Shown piece by piece: positions 1-9,137 of a stretch of 64,000 nucleotides of DNA. Positions within the stretch are counted from its first letter, which is position 1. Each line of letters begins with the position of its first letter. Position numbers and translations under genes: made by a program. This DNA is from Cohnella nanjingensis. GTDB lineage: Bacteria; Bacillota; Bacilli; Paenibacillales; Paenibacillaceae. A model generated the notes under the pieces. The model saw nothing but the letters and a program-made list of their open reading frames with translations, had not been told where the DNA came from and did not search any database. The DNA is taken from contig NZ_JACJVP010000025.1 in the NCBI RefSeq assembly GCF_014212125.1, forward strand, positions 16,501 to 80,500, read 5' to 3'.

Positions 1-434
1 ACCGCCGCGAACAGGACCGGCTGGTCTTTGATCTTCTGCACGATCGCCTGCGCGGAAGGGGTCGCGATCGCCAGAATCAAATCGTACTTCTGCGACGCGA
101 ATGTCTGCGCGATCGTCTGGTTGTTGCTCATGTCGTTCTGGGCGTTCTGGTAATCGACGTCGAGGTTCTGCTTCTCGACCAGGCCCGCATCCTTGAGAGC
201 GGCCAGGAAGCCTTCGCGCGTCGCGTCCAGCGAGGGATGCTCGACGATCTGGGAGATCGCGATCTTGTAGTGCTTGCCGTCCGGGCTGGCCGGCGCGCTG
301 GCGCTAGCGCTCGCGCTGGAAGACGGACTCGCCGACGGACTGGCCGCGCCGTTCTCGCTCGGCTTGTTGCCGCAACCGGCAACCGTCAAGATGGAAAGCG
401 CAACCAATAATGGCGTCCACAATTTTTTCTTCAT
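1..434 (-). CDS. ABC transporter substrate-binding lipoprotein (N-terminal part)
   Basis: The gene runs off the left edge, so only about 144 N-terminal residues are present. A Lys-rich start (MKKKLWTP) leads into a hydrophobic stretch ending in a lipobox (LTVAGC), then a Ser/Ala-rich linker, as in Gram-positive lipoproteins tethered to the membrane. The mature part begins YKIAISQIVEHPSLDATREG and continues with an NQTIAQ-type segment. This resembles the ABC_sub_bind family (tryptophan/purine-type, TrpX-like) rather than sugar-binding proteins. The start ATG at 434 follows GGGGCAAGGA. The permease and ATPase genes would lie beyond the left edge. The ligand cannot be told from this fragment. 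Confidence 0.85.
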   Translation of the reverse strand, partial: MKKKLWTPLLVALSILTVAGCGNKPSENGAASPSASPSSSASASASAPASPDGKHYKIAISQIVEHPSLDATREGFLAALKDAGLVEKQNLDVDYQNAQNDMSNNQTIAQTFASQKYDLILAIATPSAQAIVQKIKDQPVLFAA

Positions 435-476
435 TTCCTTGCCCCTCTCCGGTCATAACCGCGTCATATTTTTATC

Positions 477-506
477 AGTTTAAAGGTGTAACGATCGTTT
501 AGTCAA
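477..506 (-). promoter_or_regulatory. Possible promoter with an internal palindrome, upstream of the lipoprotein gene
   Basis: On the minus strand TTGACT (501-506) is followed after 18 bp by a weak TAAACT (477-482). The spacer contains AACGATCGTT (490-499), a perfect palindrome that could be an operator. Its half-site is the same as the stem of the hairpin arrays (AACGAT/ATCGTT), here without a loop. The -10 is poor, so the promoter call is tentative. Confidence 0.35.
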
Positions 507-710
507 TTCATTCGTTTAATTTGCAACGCGTTAAAGCAAAAAGTCGTCCGGGACCGCAAATGATCGGATCGCGACATGCGGTTTCTCTGTGAAAATACCA
601 CAAACCGTCCGCGCGGCCCGCGTCCTCCGGGTTCCTATTGTGCCCGAAACTTGCCGCTCGCCGCCCCCTTTTTCAGGGCATGCGGCGGCTCATGCGGCGG
701 TTCGGTGCGC

Positions 711-1528
711 TATAACGATAAAAAGTATCGTTGCGGCAGTTTATGAGGCGACGCGGCGGGCTGTAGCGATAAAAAGTATCGTTACAGCGGCGAATGAGGC
801 GACGCGGCGGGCTGTAACGATAAAAAGTATCGTTACAGCGGCGAATGAGGGGGCGCGGCGGGCTGTAACGATAAAAAGTATCGTTACAGCGGTGGACGAG
901 GCGACGCGGCGGGCTATAGCGATAGAAAGTATCGTTACTGCGGCGAATGAGGGGGGGTACAGCGGCGAATGAGGCGTCACGGCGAGCTGCAACGATAAAA
1001 TGTATCGTTACAGCAGTGTATGAGGCGACACGGCGGGTTGTAACGATAAAAAGTATCGTTACAGCGGCGGACGAGGCGCTACAGAGGGCTGTAGCGATAA
1101 AAAGTATCGTTACAGCGGCGTATGAGGCGGCGCGGCGGGCTGTAACGATAAAATGTATCGTTACAGCGGCGTATGAGGCAACACGGCGGGCTGCAACGAT
1201 AAAATGTATCGTTACAGCGGCGGACGAGGCGACGCGGCGGGCTGTAGCGATAAAAAGTATCGTTACAGTGGCGGACGAGGCGCTACAGCGGGCTGTAGCG
1301 ATAAAAAGTATCGTTACAGCGGTGTATGAGGCGACGCGGCGGGCTGTAGCGATAAAAAGTATCGTTACAGCGGCGAATGAGGCGACGCGGCGGGCTGTAG
1401 CGATAAAAAGTATCGTTACAGCGGTGTATGAGGCGACGCGGCGGGCTGTAGCGATAAAAAGTATCGTTACAGCGGCGAATGAGGCGGCGCGGCGGCTGTA
1501 ACGATAAAAAGTATCGTTACAGCGGCGA
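711..1528. repeat. Hairpin array 1: 16 palindromes at 51-bp spacing
   Basis: The motif has arms CTGTAACGATA and TATCGTTACAG around a 5-nt loop (AAAAG, sometimes AAATG). The first C of the CGATA core falls at 716, 767, 818, 869, 920, 993, 1044, 1095, 1146, 1197, 1248, 1299, 1350, 1401, 1452 and 1502. Thirteen of 15 steps are exactly 51 bp; one is 73 (a partial spacer duplication near 950-975) and one is 50. The spacer is a conserved 24-bp GGCGAATGAGGCGACGCGG-like sequence. Because 51 bp is 17 codons, reading frames stay open on both strands; these are by-products, not genes. The array fills the gap between the phosphatase stop and the lipoprotein promoter and may also end transcription. Confidence 0.95.
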
Positions 1529-1539
1529 ATGAGGCGCCC

Positions 1540-3552
1540 TCAATCCCAAGTCGATCTGTTTGCAAAATTCCACGTGCGCTCCTGCTCCCTGCCGTTCACT
1601 GTATAGAAATAATTGGTGACCGTCCTGTCCTGGAACGACGCCACGCCTAGATTGTGCTCGCCGACATACCTGGAGTTATAGATGTCGTTGACGCGCTGCC
1701 GGAAGAGCCGGCCCGGCTTGACCTCCTCCTTCGCCTTCCGCACGACGACTTTTCTCCCTTCGGCGAGGTCCCATTCCACGATCGCGAAGCCGTCGCTCTC
1801 CGCATCGCCCGAGAGCGTGCGGCCGTCTTCCGTCAGGATCGTTGCCGTATCCGGCGTTGTCAGATTGGCCGGAATTCTAGTGAAGGTATTGCTGGCGTAA
1901 TTTTTCAACGCGCTGCTCGTCAGCTGCAGAAACCTCGCCGACCATAACGGCTCATACGTCGGCGAAGCGCCGGACGGCGTCCGGGGCAGCGTCGTTCCCG
2001 AGGGCAGCCACTTGATCATCTCCCGCAGCGTCCGATCGTCGTAGACGACGGTCTTCATCGTCGAGGTGAACGCGTAGTGCACATCCCCCGAGAGGATGAC
2101 CACATCCCGGTCGGCCATCAGGTTGAGGAACAACAGGAGATGCCGCCGATTCGCCGACCAGCTCTCCAGATCGAGAAAATAAGGACCCGCGACCGCGGAG
2201 ACGGCGTTCTGCAATTCCTCGATCATCTTGAATCCGAATACCGGCGCCGCAGCGACGAGGACCAACGGCCAGTTTCGGTTCTGCCTCTTCAGCAAGGCGT
2301 CCAGCTTCTTTTTGGTCGTCGACCAGGAATCCGGGCTCTTCAGATATGCGGGCGCGCCTTCGTCGCTTCCGCGCTGCCCGTCCTTCATGCCGCGCTTCGT
2401 GCGGGTGTCGAGAAAGTAGATAAACGGATAGGTCGGCGTATGAAACTCCCAATCGCGCATAGACCAGAATAGGAGCTCAACGCGCTCATACTGCCGGTGA
2501 CGGTCGCGAATCCGATCGGCGATGTCGAATAGCGTCTTGTCGCCATACAGATCCGGGTCGTTCCCGTAGCCTTGGGCCAGCCAGTAGGCCATCAAGCCGT
2601 TGGCGATGATTCGGCGGCCCAACAGCCTGCTGTAGACCTCCTTCTGCCACTTTACGCACAAGTTCCAGTCGTCGGTAATGTCGTGATCGTCAAAGATCAT
2701 ATAAGTCGGAATGTTGGCCAGAAGCCGCCGCACGTTCCCCAAGGTGCTCGTAAAGGAATAGAGCGCGCCGAACGGGGCGGACCAATTGTTCACGTTCCAC
2801 ATCAACCCGTACATGGCCAAATACTCCGCGAACGTGACCAGATGATTGTCGCTCTCGCCCGACGTGAATTGGGCGTATTTGGTGACGAAGTCCTTTCTGC
2901 CGCCGACGCCCGGCAGCGGCGCCGCGATCGGCAGCTTCTCGGCATCCGCGCCTTCGATCCGCTTGGCGAGCGCCAGAATCTCCTTCATCGCGACGGGATC
3001 CACGTCGTCGGCATAGATCTGGTCGCCGCCCAGGCACAAGATGGCCGGCCGCTTGTCCAGATCGCCGAAGTTAGCGGCTATGAGCGCATCGCCCTTGAAC
3101 AGCGCGTCCGACCTGCCGCCTTGCTCGTCATGCATTTTTCGGCAAGATCCGTACATCACGTTCAACTTCTGAGCCGGGCTCTGCAAGAAGAACGTAGGAA
3201 GCTTGTTCTCCCCGTAAGCAAGGCCCATCCCGTCGGTTGCCACGATCGTCTCGAAAGGCGCGTAATCGGCATTCTCGTCCGCGTCTAGCACCCCGATGCT
3301 GTACTCCAGCAGCGTGCGAACCGGAAACGGCCGCCCCCTCTCGATCGGGGTCACCCGCCCGAAGTAAAAAAACAAATTCGCCGAGACCTGGATCGGCACG
3401 GGGGTATCGTCATGCCCCAGCCAATCGTCTTTCCCCCATTCTCTGACGGAAAATTTCAAGTTGATCGGCATGAACGTGGCCAGGCAAATGACGACAAGGT
3501 CTTGCTGCGCCCGCCGCAGCAGGGGACCGATAAAAATATCTTTGGCGTTCAT
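1540..3552 (-). CDS. PhoD-like metallophosphatase
   Basis: A 670-residue protein of the PhoD/alkaline phosphatase D class, which hydrolyses phosphomonoesters or diesters with bound metals. The metal-binding blocks are in the expected order: YGSCRK (about 134-139), LGGDQIYADDV (174-184), IFDDHDITDDW (286-296) and LSGDVHYAF (487-495). The first 130 residues look like the usual beta-rich lead domain. Unlike Bacillus PhoD there is no Tat or Sec signal peptide, so it is probably cytoplasmic or exported another way. I chose ATG at 3552 because it follows GGGGGGAG with good spacing; an in-frame upstream extension overlaps the previous gene and is basic and low-complexity. It lies 17 bp after the unknown 915-residue gene and is surely co-transcribed with it. 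Array 1 starts 12 bp past its stop. Confidence 0.85.
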   Translation of the reverse strand: MNAKDIFIGPLLRRAQQDLVVICLATFMPINLKFSVREWGKDDWLGHDDTPVPIQVSANLFFYFGRVTPIERGRPFPVRTLLEYSIGVLDADENADYAPFETIVATDGMGLAYGENKLPTFFLQSPAQKLNVMYGSCRKMHDEQGGRSDALFKGDALIAANFGDLDKRPAILCLGGDQIYADDVDPVAMKEILALAKRIEGADAEKLPIAAPLPGVGGRKDFVTKYAQFTSGESDNHLVTFAEYLAMYGLMWNVNNWSAPFGALYSFTSTLGNVRRLLANIPTYMIFDDHDITDDWNLCVKWQKEVYSRLLGRRIIANGLMAYWLAQGYGNDPDLYGDKTLFDIADRIRDRHRQYERVELLFWSMRDWEFHTPTYPFIYFLDTRTKRGMKDGQRGSDEGAPAYLKSPDSWSTTKKKLDALLKRQNRNWPLVLVAAAPVFGFKMIEELQNAVSAVAGPYFLDLESWSANRRHLLLFLNLMADRDVVILSGDVHYAFTSTMKTVVYDDRTLREMIKWLPSGTTLPRTPSGASPTYEPLWSARFLQLTSSALKNYASNTFTRIPANLTTPDTATILTEDGRTLSGDAESDGFAIVEWDLAEGRKVVVRKAKEEVKPGRLFRQRVNDIYNSRYVGEHNLGVASFQDRTVTNYFYTVNGREQERTWNFANRSTWD

Positions 3553-3569
3553 TCGACTCCCCCCGCCGC

Positions 3570-6317
3570 TCAGATCTGCCGTCCGGTCTTCGGATCGTAG
3601 ACGACTTCGACGGGAACGACCTGGTCGGTCGGGAGCACTTCGATCCATTGATCGAACACTTGGAAATGCCGGTCGGCATTGTTCGGATCGGGGTTCGCGT
3701 CGTTCGGGGCCACGCGGAATCCGCCCTTCAGCGGATAGAAGCCGTGCTCGAATACTTTCTCCACCGGGGTGGAGAGCACCTTGTTGTCATCGTTGATCTC
3801 CGCGGTCGGATAGGATTTGACCTGATTCGACTCTTCGGATTTCTCCTTCACCTCGAGGCAAAGGAAATCGATGGCTTGCCTGATCGTCACCGCCGCGGAG
3901 GGATCCAGTCCCAACTTCGCACGGATGACCGCAAGCTCCTCCTCCGGCGCGGCATAGGCCGCATCCAGCCCGTCGGAGCCTTCGACGTTGGCATTCTGCA
4001 GCCAATTCAAGGCCGCTTGTTCCTTTCCGGGGCGAATCGGGATGACGGCTTTGACCCACGGCGCGTTCAGGAACGCATTGCGCAGATTGTCGCCGTCCAG
4101 CTGCAGCAGCCAGCCTAGCGAGCTGCCCATCGGCGCCGGAGCGGACTTCTCGGTGATGAGGTAATTGTCCTGCCGCATGGCGCTGTCGCTCCAGGCCACG
4201 ACGCTGCCGTCCAGCTGCGATTGGAGATCCGGCAGATTGAGGTGCTGATAGGCGCGGGGCTTCCACCATTCCGGCGCGACGAAGTAGAGCATCTTGTCGA
4301 TATCGAAGATGGAGAGCAGCAATTCCGAGAGGACGTGCCGGGTGCTGTCGCTGGCCGAATGGTATTGGAATCCGGTCATTAAGGAACCGATCAGTTTGCG
4401 GTAAACGATAATGCGTTCCTCTTCCCGCAGCTCTTCGAAATTGCGTTTGGCGATCCCGCGGGCAAGCTCGACGCGCTCCTTCGCGGATTTGATGAACGTT
4501 TCTTTCGTGATGCGGTCATTTTCGGCGGTAGCCGCTTCTCCCTTCAGTTTCTTGGCGGTATTCGCGGCGGCGATTTCCGCCTTTTTGGCCGCGCTGGCCG
4601 TGCACTTCACGACCGTTCCGACCGTAAAGTCGATGCGTTGATTCCACTCGATGCCTCCCGGCCCCGTGATAACGCCGATCTCGATTTGTCCGCCCGTCGC
4701 GAAGCGGGCTCCGAACGCCCAGACGCCCGTGAAGTCTTCGCCGGAGCCGGACATTTGCGCGGCCGGAAAGACGCCGGCTTCTTTGACGATCTCGAAGCCT
4801 TCCGGCGCTGCGGGAGGATCCACCGTCGCCACCGTGACGAAGCCGTATTTTCTCGAACCTCCGAAATTCCACTGCGCGTTCGTCTTCAACGGGATAAATT
4901 GGTCCGGGGGCACGGGAATCTCGGTCTGATCCGGAATCGGGAGCAGATTGGCCGGCTGCGCGATATGTATCAGATTGGCCAAGCCGAGGCTGTCGCCGGG
5001 TTCGTCCACATACGCCTCCCAACACAAATAGGTGCCGACGTCCTGCACCTGAACGCCCACCTGCCTCATCTTTCTGCGCAGCTCGTAGTTGATCAGCTTC
5101 TCTGTAGTGTTGGTCAACACGTAACGCTTGCTGGAGGTATCCGTCGTCTCCGTGATCGTCTTGAACGTCGACTTGTAATTTTCCCGGATTTCGCTGGACA
5201 GCTTCTCGCTCTGCTGACGCATCTTCTTGTGGGTCGTCTCCCGCGCCACCTGCTGGGTCTTGTCCATGTTCAGGCTGGCGGTGGCCGAAGCGCTGCCCGT
5301 CCCCCAGGATTGGTTGACCGTCGTCGTAATCCCGAGCTTCAAGTCGTCCTTGTTGTCCTGCTTGACCGCTTCGCTGATTTCGTCCTGATCCGTCGTGCTC
5401 GATTCGGTTTTTTTGGTCGTCTCCACGGAGATCTCCGTCGTCTTCTCGATGATCGTCTTGCGCGTGCTGACCTCGATCAATTCGACGGTGGCGCCCGGAC
5501 TCAGCCACACATGGCCGGTCGGCGTCCCGAGAAAGGTGTCCAGCTCGAAAAAATACTGCCGATACAAGTGGACGATGCCGAGCGGGGACAACGAGACGTC
5601 CTTCACGTCCTTCTTCGGGTCGAAGGAGAGATAGGGATCGTCGAAGTCGACATCCGTTTGGGAAAGGGCGTCGAAAAAGCCCGCTTTGGCATCTACGTTC
5701 AAATTGGCATAAAAAAGATCCAAAAGCTCGGCTACGCGCTCGTTGTTGAACAGCTCCGAAAGCACGCCGGCGATGACGGCCTCGTTCTCGATCGCTTTCT
5801 TCGTCTCCTCCTTGCTCTGCTCGCGCAGGCGATTCATCAACTCGGGATCGTTGCCGTTCGCTCTGGCGATCCGTTTGCAAGCATCCATGGAGGCTTGGTT
5901 GTACGTCTCCAATACTTGACGCTGCAAAATATCCCGAAGCACCTCTTCGCTGACGATTTTTTTCCACTCCTCGACGTTCCGGGGGATGCCTCCGAATTCG
6001 CGGAGCATCGCGCTTACCGCCTGCAGCACGATCGAATCTTGCTGCTTCAGAAAGGGTCCCGCAAAGCCGGCGGGCCTCAGGTCCGGCGCCGATACGTAGC
6101 AGTCTTGATTGACGTCGATCGGAGCATTGTTGGCCAGGTAACGCTGCAGCCTCGGCAACAAGGCGCTTTGGTCGAACTTGAGGTTGGCATGGAGCTTGTT
6201 CAGCACGCGTTTCGATTTCCACCCGATCAAGGACTGGTGTACGCCGAAGAGCTCGCTGGCATAGGGCAATACGGATTGATACTCGATCAGGTCGGTGATT
6301 CGCTTCACGTTTGTCAT
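3570..6317 (-). CDS. Large protein of unknown function, partner of the PhoD-like phosphatase
   Basis: I do not recognise this 915-residue protein. There is no signal peptide. The N-terminal 240 residues are mixed helical (begins MTNVKRITDLIEYQ). Residues about 285-420 form a strikingly Thr/Ser/Lys-rich stretch with alternating polar and aliphatic residues (TTEISVETTKKTESSTT, ITTTVNQSWGTGSASATAS, then TFKTITETTDTSSKRYVL). That pattern is like long amphipathic beta strands or a coiled rod. A Pro-rich turn (IPDQTEIPVPPDQFIP), an all-beta part and a helical Ala/Lys/Glu-rich segment near 585-640 follow. The start ATG follows GGGAG at about 10 nt. It is 17 bp upstream of the PhoD-like gene, so the two probably act together, but the role is unknown. 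The amphipathic stretch only loosely recalls pore-forming or tail-fibre proteins; that is a guess. Confidence 0.8.
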   Translation of the reverse strand: MTNVKRITDLIEYQSVLPYASELFGVHQSLIGWKSKRVLNKLHANLKFDQSALLPRLQRYLANNAPIDVNQDCYVSAPDLRPAGFAGPFLKQQDSIVLQAVSAMLREFGGIPRNVEEWKKIVSEEVLRDILQRQVLETYNQASMDACKRIARANGNDPELMNRLREQSKEETKKAIENEAVIAGVLSELFNNERVAELLDLFYANLNVDAKAGFFDALSQTDVDFDDPYLSFDPKKDVKDVSLSPLGIVHLYRQYFFELDTFLGTPTGHVWLSPGATVELIEVSTRKTIIEKTTEISVETTKKTESSTTDQDEISEAVKQDNKDDLKLGITTTVNQSWGTGSASATASLNMDKTQQVARETTHKKMRQQSEKLSSEIRENYKSTFKTITETTDTSSKRYVLTNTTEKLINYELRRKMRQVGVQVQDVGTYLCWEAYVDEPGDSLGLANLIHIAQPANLLPIPDQTEIPVPPDQFIPLKTNAQWNFGGSRKYGFVTVATVDPPAAPEGFEIVKEAGVFPAAQMSGSGEDFTGVWAFGARFATGGQIEIGVITGPGGIEWNQRIDFTVGTVVKCTASAAKKAEIAAANTAKKLKGEAATAENDRITKETFIKSAKERVELARGIAKRNFEELREEERIIVYRKLIGSLMTGFQYHSASDSTRHVLSELLLSIFDIDKMLYFVAPEWWKPRAYQHLNLPDLQSQLDGSVVAWSDSAMRQDNYLITEKSAPAPMGSSLGWLLQLDGDNLRNAFLNAPWVKAVIPIRPGKEQAALNWLQNANVEGSDGLDAAYAAPEEELAVIRAKLGLDPSAAVTIRQAIDFLCLEVKEKSEESNQVKSYPTAEINDDNKVLSTPVEKVFEHGFYPLKGGFRVAPNDANPDPNNADRHFQVFDQWIEVLPTDQVVPVEVVYDPKTGRQI

Positions 6318-6577
6318 CGGGGCGCTTCTCCCATCGTTCTGAATTTTTGCCGTCCATACGGGCGTGCCAAAATAGAGCGCAGATCGGCCTGACAGGTTGT
6401 GAGCTTGGCGGTCGTGAAAATTGTGGGAAGATGCAGGATGTTAGGGGATTGCCTTGCCCTGCACATGATGAAGGGAGGTTCGTTCATAAGCTGTTGGGAG
6501 AAGCATTCGCGGGAAAGCATCCGATATCCTGCATGAGACGACGGCAGCAAGCGAAAAGCGACCCAAAGGCCTAGAAG

Positions 6578-6632
6578 AAATAAAACCAAACGCCTAAGGG
6601 ACGAGGACGTCCCGGGCGTTTGGTTTGAGATA
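6578..6632 (-). terminator. Rho-independent terminator after the small peptide-transport gene
   Basis: On the minus strand the stem AAACCAAACGCC / GGCGTTTGGTTT encloses an inner GGGACG / CGTCCC pairing and is followed by TTTTATTTCTT. It sits 20 bases past the stop at 6652 and closes the peptide-transporter operon. The rest of 6318-6577 holds nothing I can support. Confidence 0.8.
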
Positions 6633-6651
6633 AGTCCCTGATACGCAAGCC

Positions 6652-7092
6652 TTAAGCCCGCGCCGGTTCGATCCGATAGCGATCGGACTCGCCAGCCGCG
6701 GGGCTGATCGTCCAGCCGTACGACAGCACGGACGCGAGGCGATCCCGCTCTGTGGGCGACAGCCGGGCCGTCACCGACTCGTTGCCGGGATCGCGCACGA
6801 CCTCGGGCTCTTGGCCCAGCACGACGAAGATCCAGCTGCGGATGCCGCCGATCGTGTTGTACTTGATCTGGTACCCCATCTTCACCGCCGCCTCGAAGGT
6901 CTCCGGCTCCCGGTTCGCAAAGGCCGTCAGATCGCCGTATTCGAAGCGGAAGTCGCTCTCGTCCGTCGGCGTCTCCCCGCTCCGCACCCGGCGGATCAGT
7001 TCGTCGTCGGAGCAGCCGAGCGCGCGCAAGGACTCGACCAGCAAGGCGTCCCACTGGGACAGTTTGATCTTCGTTGGATTGGATGCCGTCAT
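6652..7092 (-). CDS. Small protein of unknown function in the peptide transporter operon
   Basis: A 146-residue soluble protein with no signal peptide or membrane segment. It has an N-terminal helical segment (LSQWDALLVESLRALG), an acidic middle (TPTDESDFRFEYGDL) and a C-terminal mixed part (GGIRSWIFVVLGQEPEVV). I do not recognise the family. ATG at 7092 was chosen because GGAGG lies 10 nt upstream; a GTG 24 bp further up overlaps that Shine-Dalgarno site. It is the last gene of the dipeptide transporter operon, about 80 bp after the second ATPase gene, and a terminator follows. The position suggests an accessory role linked to peptide use, but nothing in the sequence proves it. Confidence 0.75.
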   Translation of the reverse strand: MTASNPTKIKLSQWDALLVESLRALGCSDDELIRRVRSGETPTDESDFRFEYGDLTAFANREPETFEAAVKMGYQIKYNTIGGIRSWIFVVLGQEPEVVRDPGNESVTARLSPTERDRLASVLSYGWTISPAAGESDRYRIEPARA

Positions 7093-7173
7093 CGCTTGTG
7101 TCCTCCTCTGTCTCACCTGATATGTCCAAATCCCGCCGCGCGCCCGGCCTCCTCGCGGCAGAACAGCCGCCGT

Positions 7174-8085
7174 TCACTCCGGCAGCGCCACGAAGTGCCC
7201 CGGGCTCGCTTCCCGCAGCGCATGTGCTTCGCTGTCCGCCGTCTCGCCGGTCCAAGCGATGCGCTCGCTGACCGCATGCGGGTCCGGGACCGGGATCGCG
7301 GAGAGCAGCGCCTTCGTGTACGGATGCAGCGGATTGTCGTACAGCTCGTCGCTGTCCGCCACCTCGACCAGCCGCCCGCGGTACATGACGCCGATCCGGT
7401 CGGAGATATGCCGCACCATCGACAGGTCGTGCGCCACGAACAGATACGTGAGGCCGAATTCGGACTGCAGATCCTCCAGCATGTTCACGACCTGCGCCTG
7501 CACGGACACGTCGAGCGCGGAGATCGGCTCGTCGCAGACGACGAAGTCCGGACGGACCGACAGCGCCCGCGCGATCGAGATCCGCTGGCGCTGACCGCCG
7601 CTGAATTCGTGCGGGTATCGGTACAGGTGCTCGCGCTTCAGCCCGACGCGCTCCAGCAGCGTCGCCACCGCTTCCTTGCGTTCGTCGCCCGGATACAGCC
7701 CGTGGATGTTCATCGGCTCGCCGATCAGCTCGAGCACGTTCATGCCGGGGTTCAGCGAGGAGTACGGATCCTGGAAGATGGACTGAATCCGTCTGCGGAA
7801 CGGCTTCAGCTGCTTCTCCCCGAGCTTCGTCAGATCCTGGCCGTCGAAGCGGACCTCGCCGTCGGTGTAGTCGTACAGCCGCAGGAGGCAGCGGCCGACC
7901 GTGGACTTGCCGCTCCCCGACTCCCCGACGAGCCCGAACGTCTCGCCCCGGCGGATCTGGAAGCTGACGCCGTCCACGGCCTTCAGCACTTCGGTCGTGC
8001 GTCCCCACAGGTCCTTGCTTTTGGAGAAGTGCTTCTTCAGGTTCCGCACGTCGACCAACACTTTGCGTTCTGCGCCTTCAGACAT
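7174..8085 (-). CDS. Oligopeptide/dipeptide ABC transporter ATPase (DppF/OppF type)
   Basis: A 303-residue ATPase that powers peptide import at the inner face of the membrane. Walker [10 protein letters not shown] is near residue 54, the Q-loop follows in [11 protein letters not shown], the signature is SGGQRQRIS, Walker B is [12 protein letters not shown] and the H-switch is VAHDLSMV. The [14 protein letters not shown] segment and C-terminal [17 protein letters not shown] are typical of the OppF/DppF branch. The start ATG at 8085 overlaps the stop of the preceding ATPase gene by 8 nt and follows GGGGAGG; a longer in-frame start at 8112 would remove the spacing to this site. It is the second ATPase of a two-ATPase system. 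Peptide length and specificity cannot be read from the ATPase. Confidence 0.93.
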   Translation of the reverse strand: MSEGAERKVLVDVRNLKKHFSKSKDLWGRTTEVLKAVDGVSFQIRRGETFGLVGESGSGKSTVGRCLLRLYDYTDGEVRFDGQDLTKLGEKQLKPFRRRIQSIFQDPYSSLNPGMNVLELIGEPMNIHGLYPGDERKEAVATLLERVGLKREHLYRYPHEFSGGQRQRISIARALSVRPDFVVCDEPISALDVSVQAQVVNMLEDLQSEFGLTYLFVAHDLSMVRHISDRIGVMYRGRLVEVADSDELYDNPLHPYTKALLSAIPVPDPHAVSERIAWTGETADSEAHALREASPGHFVALPE

Positions 8086-9097
8086 CTGCATCCTCCCCTT
8101 CCGCTTTGACATCCGCTACGGTCGGGTGATCCTTCTCCGCCAGCCAGCAGAGCGAGCGGTGCCCCGGCCCGATGTGAAACATCGGGGGCAGCTCCTTGCA
8201 CTTGTCCATCGCGTGCGGACAGCGCGTGATGAACGGGCAGCCCGGCGGCGGATCGAGCAGATCGGGCGGCGTCCCCTCGATCGGCACGAGCCGCTCGCGC
8301 GTGCCGCCGCCCCGCTTCGGCACCGAGCGGAGCAAGCCGATCGTGTACGGGTGCTGAGGGCGGTAGAAGATATCCTCGACCGGCGCCTCCTCCATGATCA
8401 TGCCCCCGTACATGACGATGACGCGCGTGCAGACTTGCGCGACGACGCCAAGGTCGTGGGTGATGAGGATGACGGCCGTATCGGGATTGTCTTTGAGCCG
8501 CTTGAACAGCTCGAGGATCTGCGCCTGGATCGTCACGTCGAGCGCGGTCGTCGGCTCGTCGGCGATGAGCAGCTCCGGCTGGCAGGAGAGCGCCATCGCG
8601 ATCATGACGCGCTGGCGCATGCCGCCGCTGAATTCGTGCGGGTACTGGCGAATGCGGCGCTCCGGCTCCGGGATGCCTACCTCGCGCAGCAGCCGGATCG
8701 CCTCCTCGGTCGCGGCATCCCGGCTCAGCCCGCGATGCCTGCGGATGACCTCGGTCATCTGCTCCCCGATCTTCTTGACCGGGTTGAGCGAGGTCATCGG
8801 ATCCTGGAACACCATCGCGATCTGATTGCCGCGGATCTTCCGCCACTTCCGCTCGGAGAGACCCGTGAGATTTTCCCCGCGGAATTCGATCTCGCCCCCG
8901 ATCACTTCGCCCGGAGGCTGGATCAAGGACATGATCGCCTTGGCCGTCACGCTCTTGCCGCTGCCGGATTCTCCGACGATGCCGACGGTCTCGCCGGCAT
9001 CGATGTGGAAGCTGACGCCGCGAACCGCCTGATTGTCCCCGTCGCGGGTATGGAACGATACGCGCAAGTCGCGGGCGGTCAATAACCGTTCTGTCAT
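8078..9097 (-). CDS. Oligopeptide/dipeptide ABC transporter ATPase (DppD/OppD type)
   Basis: A 339-residue ATPase paired with the preceding DppF-type protein. Walker A is GESGSGKSV, the Q-loop [14 protein letters not shown], the signature SGGMRQRV, Walker [13 protein letters not shown] and the H-switch ITHDLGVV. The C-terminal oligo_HPY region ([13 protein letters not shown]) is followed by Cys residues in [15 protein letters not shown], the pattern that binds an iron-sulfur cluster in many DppD-type subunits. It overlaps the next gene by 8 nt and sits about 40 bp after the second permease gene, so all are one operon. Confidence 0.93.
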   Translation of the reverse strand: MTERLLTARDLRVSFHTRDGDNQAVRGVSFHIDAGETVGIVGESGSGKSVTAKAIMSLIQPPGEVIGGEIEFRGENLTGLSERKWRKIRGNQIAMVFQDPMTSLNPVKKIGEQMTEVIRRHRGLSRDAATEEAIRLLREVGIPEPERRIRQYPHEFSGGMRQRVMIAMALSCQPELLIADEPTTALDVTIQAQILELFKRLKDNPDTAVILITHDLGVVAQVCTRVIVMYGGMIMEEAPVEDIFYRPQHPYTIGLLRSVPKRGGGTRERLVPIEGTPPDLLDPPPGCPFITRCPHAMDKCKELPPMFHIGPGHRSLCWLAEKDHPTVADVKAEGEDADV

Positions 9098-9137
9098 GTC
9101 GTCTTCACTCCTTCTGTGCCGCGGTTACTCCGCCGGA

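Noticed and set aside
589..1501. Long open frames with 17-residue repeats (TIKSIVTAANEATRR type) across array 1
   Set aside because: The 51-bp period keeps several frames open on both strands. There is no ribosome site and the arms are palindromic at DNA level, so these are by-products of the repeat.
711..1528. CRISPR array
   Set aside because: The intervening 24-bp segments are near copies of each other, not unique spacers, and no cas genes are present in the window.
4516..6357. 613-codon minus-strand frame inside the 915-residue gene
   Set aside because: Arg/Gln/Gly-rich shadow frame typical of GC-rich DNA; the 915-residue frame has ordinary protein composition and a ribosome site.
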